This document shows, one piece after another, positions 58,884 through 64,000 of a stretch of DNA of 64,000 nt. Below the pieces are notes generated by a model. It did not search any database. It had not been told where the DNA came from and worked only from the letters and a program-made list of their open reading frames with translations. The stretch's first letter is position 1; each line of letters starts with the position of its first letter. This DNA is from Burkholderia vietnamiensis LMG 10929 (lineage in GTDB: Bacteria; Pseudomonadota; Gammaproteobacteria; Burkholderiales; Burkholderiaceae): assembly GCF_000959445.1 (NCBI RefSeq), contig NZ_CP009631.1, positions 1,674,001 through 1,738,000 of the forward strand. Reading direction: 5' to 3'. A program made the translations under genes and the position numbers.

Positions 58884-61495
58884 AGCCGCGCGCCTCGCTC
58901 GAACGTCAGCACGCTGACCCGTCGCCGGCCGGGCGGCCCGCGCATGCCGGCCGCTTCGGCTGGCGCGACCTGGTGCGCCAGGCCGCGCGGATGACCGCGC
59001 GCGACTGGCGCGCGGGCGAACTCACGTTGCTCGTGCTGGCGCTGGTGCTCGCGGTCGCCGCGCTGACGAGCGTCGGTTTTCTCGCAGACCGGCTGCGCCA
59101 GGGGCTCGAGCGCGACGCGCGACAGATGCTCGGCGCCGATTTCGTCGTGCGCGCCGATCATCCGGTCGATCCGTCGTTCGCGCGCGACGCACACGCGCTC
59201 GGCCTGCGCACCGCGACGACGGCCATCTTCCCGAGCATGATCGCGGCGGCCGCCGCGCCCCGGCCGGGCGACGCGGCGCCCGCGCGCCTCGCGGCCGTGA
59301 AGGCGGTGTCGGCAGGCTACCCGCTGCGCGGCGCGGTCGAGATCGTGCCGGCCGGCGCGTCCGCCGCGCGCCAGACGACCGACATCCCCGCGCCCGGCAC
59401 CGTGTGGGCCGATCCGGCGCTGCTCGACGCGCTGCATCTGAAGGCCGGCGACACCGTGCGCGTCGGGCTGCGCACGTTCACGGTCGCCGCGTCGATTTCG
59501 CGCGAGCTCGATCGTGGCTTCTCGTTCGTCAATTTCTCGCCGCGGCTGATGATGCGCGCGGACGAACTCGCGGCGACGGGCCTCACGGGCTACGGCAGCC
59601 GTGTGATGTATCGGTTGCTGGTCGCCGGCGACGCGCGTGCCGTCGCGCGCTTCGAAGCGGATGCGCACGGACGCGTCGACGGCGGCAAGCTGCGCGGCGT
59701 CGGGCTCGAATCGCTGCAGGAAGGGCAGCCGCAGGTGCGGCAGACGCTCGATCGCGCCCGCCATTTCCTGACGCTGGTCGCGCTGCTCACCGCGCTGCTG
59801 GCCGCGGTCGCGATCGCGATGGCCGCGCAGCGCTACATGCGGCGTCATCTCGACGGCTGCGCGACGATGCGCTGCCTCGGCGTGAGCAGGCGTACGCTCG
59901 GCGCGCTGTTCGCGCTCGAATTCGCGGGGCTCGGCATCGTGTCGGGCGTGGCGGGCGCGGTGCTCGGCTACGGCGGCCACTGGGCGCTGCTCGGCGCGCT
60001 CGGCGGCCTGATCGAGGTGGCGCTCCCGCCGCCGACGCTGCAGCCCGCGCTGATCGGCATCGGCGCGGCGCTCGTGCTGCTGCTCGGCTTCGCGCTGCCG
60101 CCGCTCGCGCCGCTCACGCGCGTGCCGCCGGTGCGGGTGCTGCGGCGCGACTGGGGCGACGCGTCGCGCATCGCGTGGGCCGCGTATGCGGTCGGCGTCG
60201 TATTGTTCGCGGGGCTGCTGATCGTCGCGGCCGGCAACCTGAAGCTCGGGCTGATCGTCGCGGGCGGCTTCGTCGGCGCGCTGGTCGGCTTCGCGCTGAT
60301 CGCGCGGCTCGTGCTGTACGCGGCCGCGCGCGCGGTGCGCAACGCGCGCGTGGCGGCGGGCGTCGGCTGGCGTTATGCGCTCGCGTCGCTGCATCGGCGC
60401 GGCACGGCCAGCGCGCTGCAGATCACCGCGCTCGCGCTGGGCCTGATGTGCCTGCTGCTGATCGCGATCACGCGCAACGACCTCGTGGCCGGCTGGCGGC
60501 AATCGACGCCGCCCGATGCGCCGAACCAGTTCCTGATCGACATCCAGCCGGACCAGCGCGCCGACGTCGCCGCGTGGCTCGCCGCGCACGGCGTGCGCGA
60601 CGCGGTGCCGGCGCCGATGGTGCGCGGCCGGCTCGTCGCGATCAACGGCAAGCCGGTGAACCCCGACGCGTACCGGTCCGACGATGCGCGCCGGCTGGTC
60701 GATCGCGAATTCAACCTGTCGTATACGACCGAGCTGCCGGCCGACAACCGGATCGTCGCCGGCGACTGGTTCGGCACGTCGGCCGCGCCGCAGATCTCGA
60801 TCGAGGCCGGCCTCGCGAAGACGCTGAACGTGAAGCCGGGCGACACGCTGCGCTTCGACGTGACCGGGCTGACGGTCGATGCGCCGATCACCAGCGTGCG
60901 CAAACTCGACTGGGGTTCGTTCCGCGTCAACTTCTTCGTGCTGATGCCGCCGCCGGTGCTGAAGGATTTCCCTGCCGTCTATCTGACGAGCTTCCATCTG
61001 CCGGCCGCGCAGGCGTCGTTGCTCGATCCGCTGATCGCGCGCTATCCGAACCTGACGGCGATCGACGTCGCGCCGATCCTCTCGCAGCTGGAGCGGATGA
61101 TGCTGCAGGTGGTCGGCGCGGTGCAGTTCCTGTTTGCGTTCACGCTCGCGGCGGGCGTACTGGTGTTGTACACGGCGCTCGCCGGCTCGCGCGACGAGCG
61201 CGTGCACGAGGCCGCGCTGCTGCGCGCGCTCGGTGCGTCGCGCGCGCAGGTTCGCGCGGTACAGCGCGCGGAATTCGTGGTCGTGGGCGCACTGGCGGGC
61301 GCGCTCGCGTCGGCGGGCGCGATCGCGGTCGGCTGGGTGCTCGCCGCGCGCGTGTTCGACTTCCGGCTCGCGGTCGATCCGTGGCTCGTGCCGGCCGGCA
61401 TCGCCGCCGGCATCGCGTGCGCCGCTGCAGCGGGCTGGCTGAGCCTGCATAATGTGTTGCGGCGCCCTGCGCTGCAGTCGCTGCGCGACGCGTGA
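58880..61495 (+). CDS. FtsX-domain ABC transporter permease (YbbP-like)
   Basis: This 871-residue permease has an N-terminal helix (ELTLLVLALVLAVAALTSVG), a periplasmic MacB-like domain and an FtsX domain (FLTLVALLTALLAAVAIAMA). A central membrane block (about 400-510) and a second periplasmic domain follow. It closes with a C-terminal FtsX domain (AVQFLFAFTLAAGVLVLYTA...RDERVHEAALLRALGASRAQ). The architecture matches YbbP, whose ATPase partner is YbbA. No ABC ATPase gene is adjacent here. The start is TTG 58880 (GGAGG 9 bp upstream); ATG 58991 is an alternative that skips a basic leader. Confidence 0.88.
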   Translation: MKPRASLERQHADPSPAGRPAHAGRFGWRDLVRQAARMTARDWRAGELTLLVLALVLAVAALTSVGFLADRLRQGLERDARQMLGADFVVRADHPVDPSFARDAHALGLRTATTAIFPSMIAAAAAPRPGDAAPARLAAVKAVSAGYPLRGAVEIVPAGASAARQTTDIPAPGTVWADPALLDALHLKAGDTVRVGLRTFTVAASISRELDRGFSFVNFSPRLMMRADELAATGLTGYGSRVMYRLLVAGDARAVARFEADAHGRVDGGKLRGVGLESLQEGQPQVRQTLDRARHFLTLVALLTALLAAVAIAMAAQRYMRRHLDGCATMRCLGVSRRTLGALFALEFAGLGIVSGVAGAVLGYGGHWALLGALGGLIEVALPPPTLQPALIGIGAALVLLLGFALPPLAPLTRVPPVRVLRRDWGDASRIAWAAYAVGVVLFAGLLIVAAGNLKLGLIVAGGFVGALVGFALIARLVLYAAARAVRNARVAAGVGWRYALASLHRRGTASALQITALALGLMCLLLIAITRNDLVAGWRQSTPPDAPNQFLIDIQPDQRADVAAWLAAHGVRDAVPAPMVRGRLVAINGKPVNPDAYRSDDARRLVDREFNLSYTTELPADNRIVAGDWFGTSAAPQISIEAGLAKTLNVKPGDTLRFDVTGLTVDAPITSVRKLDWGSFRVNFFVLMPPPVLKDFPAVYLTSFHLPAAQASLLDPLIARYPNLTAIDVAPILSQLERMMLQVVGAVQFLFAFTLAAGVLVLYTALAGSRDERVHEAALLRALGASRAQVRAVQRAEFVVVGALAGALASAGAIAVGWVLAARVFDFRLAVDPWLVPAGIAAGIACAAAAGWLSLHNVLRRPALQSLRDA

Positions 61496-61537
61496 GCGTC
61501 GCCGGCGGCCCCGATCATCCCGTTTCCGACTATTCGT

Positions 61538-61948
61538 ATGACCGATGTGAATGACGAAGCGCCGTCGCAGCCGACGGCGTTCGAACTCGTGGGCGGCGAA
61601 GCCCGCGTGCGCGAAATGGTGGACCGCTTCTACGATCTGATGGACCTCGAGCCGGAATTCGCCGAGCTTCGCGCGCTGCATCCGACCTCGCTCGACGGCT
61701 CGCGCGACAAGCTGTTCTGGTTCCTGTGCGGCTGGCTCGGCGGTCCCGACCACTACATCAGCCGGTTCGGCCACCCGCGCCTGCGCGCGCGCCATCTGCC
61801 GTACCCGATCGCATCGGACGGCCGCGACCAGTGGCTGCGCTGCATGGCTTGGGCGATGGAGGACATCGGCTTGCCCGAGCCGCTGCGCGTGCGCCTCATG
61901 CACTCGTTCTACGAAACGGCCGACTGGATGCGCAACCGGCCCGGTTGA
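61538..61948 (+). CDS. Group II truncated haemoglobin
   Basis: This 136-residue protein has FELVGGEARVREMVDRFYDL and MDLEPEFAELRALHP, the usual trHb2 beginning. LFWFLCGWLGGPDHYISRFG, GHPRLRARHLPYPI (proximal His at the end of RxRH) and RDQWLRCMAWAMEDIGL (WG8 Trp) follow. trHb2 proteins bind O2/NO and are linked to oxidative or nitrosative stress. It sits 42 bp after the permease gene and about 100 bp before the AlaX gene. Confidence 0.94.
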   Translation: MTDVNDEAPSQPTAFELVGGEARVREMVDRFYDLMDLEPEFAELRALHPTSLDGSRDKLFWFLCGWLGGPDHYISRFGHPRLRARHLPYPIASDGRDQWLRCMAWAMEDIGLPEPLRVRLMHSFYETADWMRNRPG

Positions 61949-62050
61949 TCGACCGGTACGCCGCAGCGGCGCGCGCGCACGAGGTGGATCTGGGCGCGCG
62001 CCGGATGCGGCGCGACACTGGCCGTCTCCCCATTGCTGCGAGGCTGCTCG

Positions 62051-62782
62051 ATGACGACCCACGCGCTGTTCCGTGAAGACGCCTACCTGACACGATGCGA
62101 GGCCGTCGTCGCTGCCGTCGGCGACGACGGCATCCGGCTCGACCGCACCGTGTTCTATCCGCTCGGCGGCGGCCAGGCCGGCGACGCCGGGACGCTCACG
62201 CTGCCCGACGGCGGCACGATCGCGATCGCCGACACGCACAAGGCGCGCTTCGACGGCGCCACGCCCGACGACGCCGTGCACGTGCCGGCGCCCGGCCAGG
62301 AGGCGCGCATCGCCGCGCTGCGGCCCGGCGCGCGCGTGGTGGCCGACATCGACTGGGCGCGCCGCTACCGGCACATGCGGCTGCACACGGCCGCGCACCT
62401 GATGTGCGCGGTGCTGCCGTATCCGGTCGACGGCTGCAGCGTGACGGCCGACTACGTGCGGCTCGATTTCGCGACGTCGGACGCGATCGAGCGCGCCGAC
62501 GTCGAACAGCGGCTCGCGGCGCTGGTGCACGGCGCGCATGCGGTCACGACCGAATGGATCACCGACGCCGAAATGGCCGAGCGCCCCGAACTCGTCCGCA
62601 CGATGAGCGTGAAGCCGCCGATGGGGCTCGGCCGCGTGCGCTTGCTGCGCATCGAAGGCGTCGATCTGCAGCCGTGCGGCGGCACGCACGTGCGCAACAC
62701 GGCGGAAATCGGCGCGCTGCGGGTCACGAAGCTCGAGAAGAAGAGTGCGCGGACACGGCGCGTGGTGCTGGCGTTCGCATGA
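62051..62782 (+). CDS. Alanyl-tRNA editing protein AlaX
   Basis: This 243-residue stand-alone editing domain homologous to AlaRS hydrolyses Ser- or Gly-tRNA-Ala. It contains LDRTVFYPLGGGQAGDAGTL (GGGQxxDxG), the Zn-binding MRLHTAAHLMCAVL (HxxxH) and LQPCGGTHVRNTAEIG (CGGTH). All four Zn ligands are present. The start is MTTHALFREDAYL. The stop overlaps the DUF924 gene start (ATGA), so they are coupled. Confidence 0.95.
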   Translation: MTTHALFREDAYLTRCEAVVAAVGDDGIRLDRTVFYPLGGGQAGDAGTLTLPDGGTIAIADTHKARFDGATPDDAVHVPAPGQEARIAALRPGARVVADIDWARRYRHMRLHTAAHLMCAVLPYPVDGCSVTADYVRLDFATSDAIERADVEQRLAALVHGAHAVTTEWITDAEMAERPELVRTMSVKPPMGLGRVRLLRIEGVDLQPCGGTHVRNTAEIGALRVTKLEKKSARTRRVVLAFA

Positions 62783-63414
62783 CCTTCGACGGCCCCACCG
62801 ATCGCACGGATCGCACCGATCCCGCCGCGAGGCTCGATCCGCAAGCGCGCGAGATACTGGATTTCTGGTTCGGCGCGCCGGGTTCTGCGACGTTCGGCCG
62901 CGCGCGCAAAATCTGGTTCAACGGCGGCGCGGCATTCGACGATCTGCTGCGCACGCGCTACGGCGCGCTGCACGATGCCGCGTGCGACGGCGCCTGCGAT
63001 CACTGGGCGGGCACGCCGCTCGGCGCGCTGGCGCTGATCGTCGTGCTCGACCAGTTCTCGCGCAACATCCATCGCGGCACGCCGCGCGCATTCGCCGCCG
63101 ATCCTCGGGCGCTGGCGCTCGCGCGGCGCGTCGTCGCGGCCGGCTGGGACGCGCAACTGCCGAGCGGCCATCATCGCGCGTTCGTTTATCTGCCGTTCGA
63201 GCACGACGAATCGGAGCACAGCCAGCGCGAGGCCGTGCGGCTCTGCGCGGGCATTCGCGACGAGGCCGGTTGCCGCGGCTATCACGACCACGCGTTGCGC
63301 CATGCGGCGGTGATCCGGCGCTTCGGCCGCTTTCCGCACCGCAACGCGATCCTCGGCCGTGTTTCGAGCGACGAAGAAATCGCGTTCCTGCGCGAGCCCG
63401 GTGCGTCGTTTTGA
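62779..63414 (+). CDS. DUF924 family protein
   Basis: This 211-residue protein matches the DUF924 (YPO1992-like) pattern: REILDFWFGAPG, RKIWFNGGAAFDDLLRTRYG, LALIVVLDQFSRNIHRGTPR (LDQFpRNxxRGt), RAFVYLPFEHDESEHSQRE and FPHRNAILGRVSSDEEIAFL. The fold is all-helical and TPR-like. Function is unknown. It is translationally coupled to AlaX. A short Thr/Asp-rich N-terminus (TDRTDRTDP) comes from a small repeat in the DNA. Confidence 0.92.
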   Translation: MTFDGPTDRTDRTDPAARLDPQAREILDFWFGAPGSATFGRARKIWFNGGAAFDDLLRTRYGALHDAACDGACDHWAGTPLGALALIVVLDQFSRNIHRGTPRAFAADPRALALARRVVAAGWDAQLPSGHHRAFVYLPFEHDESEHSQREAVRLCAGIRDEAGCRGYHDHALRHAAVIRRFGRFPHRNAILGRVSSDEEIAFLREPGASF

Positions 63415-63481
63415 CGCGCGAAGCCGGATTCACGCCGTTCGCGGAGCCGGCCGCGTCAGGCGGCCGCGCCGCGTGCGGCGC

Positions 63482-64000
63482 TCACTGCAGCGCGTGCTGG
63501 TCGGGCGTGCGCACGTAGACGCGCAGCAGTTCTTCGTTGTCGCCCGGGCGCGCCCCGGTCCAGAACAGCTTCCATTCGCTGCCCGGCGCCGGATCGACGG
63601 CCCGCACGCCCTGGACGATCATCCACGTGCAGCGCGTCGTCGTCGCGTCGTCGATCGGCGTGTGCCGGATCCCGGAGAAGTAGTACAGCATCGGCGCTTC
63701 CGATTCGCCGAGCCCGTGCAGGCTCGCCATGCAGTCGCCGTCGTTCCATTCGAGCGCGAGATGCGCGTTCAGGTCTTCGAACACCGACCGGTAGCTTTTC
63801 GCGACGTCCAGCCACGGCAGCAGCAGCGTGTACACGAGCCCCCATGCGACCAGCGCGCCCGCGCCCCACGACAGCGCGCCGCGCCACGGGCCGGTCGTGC
63901 GCAGCTTCGGCAGCAGCCACAGCCAGCCCACCGTCAGCGCGAGCGCGCCGATCACGAATCCGGGCACGAGCGGCATCGTCCAGTCGAGCGGCAGCCAGCG
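63482..64000 (-). CDS. ArnT/GT39-like membrane glycosyltransferase, C-terminal part
   Basis: The frame continues past the right edge; 172 residues are visible, beginning RWLPLDWTMPLVPGF. Three hydrophobic segments (LVPGFVIGALALTVGWLWLL; ALSWGAGALVAWGLVYTLLL) precede a periplasmic tail with LPWLDVAKSYRSVFEDLNAH and a Cys-containing segment. This is what I recognise from the C-terminal domain of Burkholderia ArnT-like lipid glycosyltransferases (LDxaKSYrsm). The catalytic N-terminal part is outside the window, so the sugar (e.g. L-Ara4N) cannot be assigned. Confidence 0.75.
   Translation of the reverse strand, partial: RWLPLDWTMPLVPGFVIGALALTVGWLWLLPKLRTTGPWRGALSWGAGALVAWGLVYTLLLPWLDVAKSYRSVFEDLNAHLALEWNDGDCMASLHGLGESEAPMLYYFSGIRHTPIDDATTTRCTWMIVQGVRAVDPAPGSEWKLFWTGARPGDNEELLRVYVRTPDQHALQ

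Noticed and set aside
58835..62689. A 1284-codon antisense open frame across the permease, haemoglobin and AlaX genes
   Set aside because: Same cause; composition is Arg/His/Glu-rich without motifs, while the forward genes have complete family signatures.

Overview
The window is high-GC DNA (by eye about two-thirds G+C) with a gene set and order typical of Burkholderia, most likely the Burkholderia cepacia complex. Supporting features are the rsxB-nth pair, a long FtsK with an Ala/Pro/Ser linker, the yebC-purD-hemF-nadD-rsfS-rlmH-maf-rng block, an LPS-core cluster between dnaE and msbA, and a complete kdpFABC-kdpDE locus. I found no tRNA, rRNA, CRISPR array, insertion sequence or prophage. 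Almost everything is chromosomal core. The one clearly accessory patch is at about 36.4-37.7 kb.

Layout. 0-3.6 kb: the 3' part of an EamA transporter, endonuclease III with RsxB, and a TetR regulator. 3.7-8.7 kb: intracellular PHB depolymerase with a histone-like tail, a GH15 hydrolase and a secreted beta-propeller lactonase. 8.8-13.6 kb: FtsK. 13.8-18.5 kb: META lipoprotein, PurT, a small lipoprotein, a MliC-like protein and RhlE helicase. 18.8-20.6 kb: trhO-gluQ, two tRNA-modification genes. 20.8-24.3 kb: DnaE. 24.6-32.4 kb: LPS core assembly, with two GT9 heptosyltransferase-type enzymes, an O-antigen ligase, two GT2 enzymes and MsbA. 32.5-36.4 kb: an RcnB-like periplasmic protein, FUSC, MFS, a two-PRC-domain lipoprotein and YggL. 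36.5-37.7 kb: remnants of what looks like an effector locus (end of an M35-type metallopeptidase, an OmpA-like exported protein, and a pentapeptide-repeat fragment on the other strand). 37.7-45.6 kb: the leftward housekeeping block from upp to rng. 45.8-48.2 kb: SDR, methylglyoxal synthase and quinone oxidoreductase. 48.5-57.1 kb: high-affinity K+ uptake (Kdp) with its two-component system. 57.2-64 kb: DUF333 protein, a guanidine-II riboswitch with an SMR guanidinium exporter, DUF4126, an orphan FtsX-type permease, truncated haemoglobin, AlaX, DUF924 and the end of an ArnT/GT39-type transferase.

Main points of interest: (1) a 9-bp minisatellite that puts (Ala-Ala-Pro)4(Thr-Thr-Pro)5 into the dimerisation hairpin of the sensor kinase KdpD; (2) the recombined effector-like scar between yggL and rng; (3) nadD, whose conserved N-terminus has no ATG/GTG/TTG in frame after the hemF stop; (4) a textbook guanidine-II riboswitch; (5) several unrelated 7-10 bp tandem arrays confined to intergenic gaps. 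I see no complete new defence or secretion system.

Limits: functions come from recognisable motifs and remembered family features, without database searches. Where start codons are uncertain, the alternatives are given.
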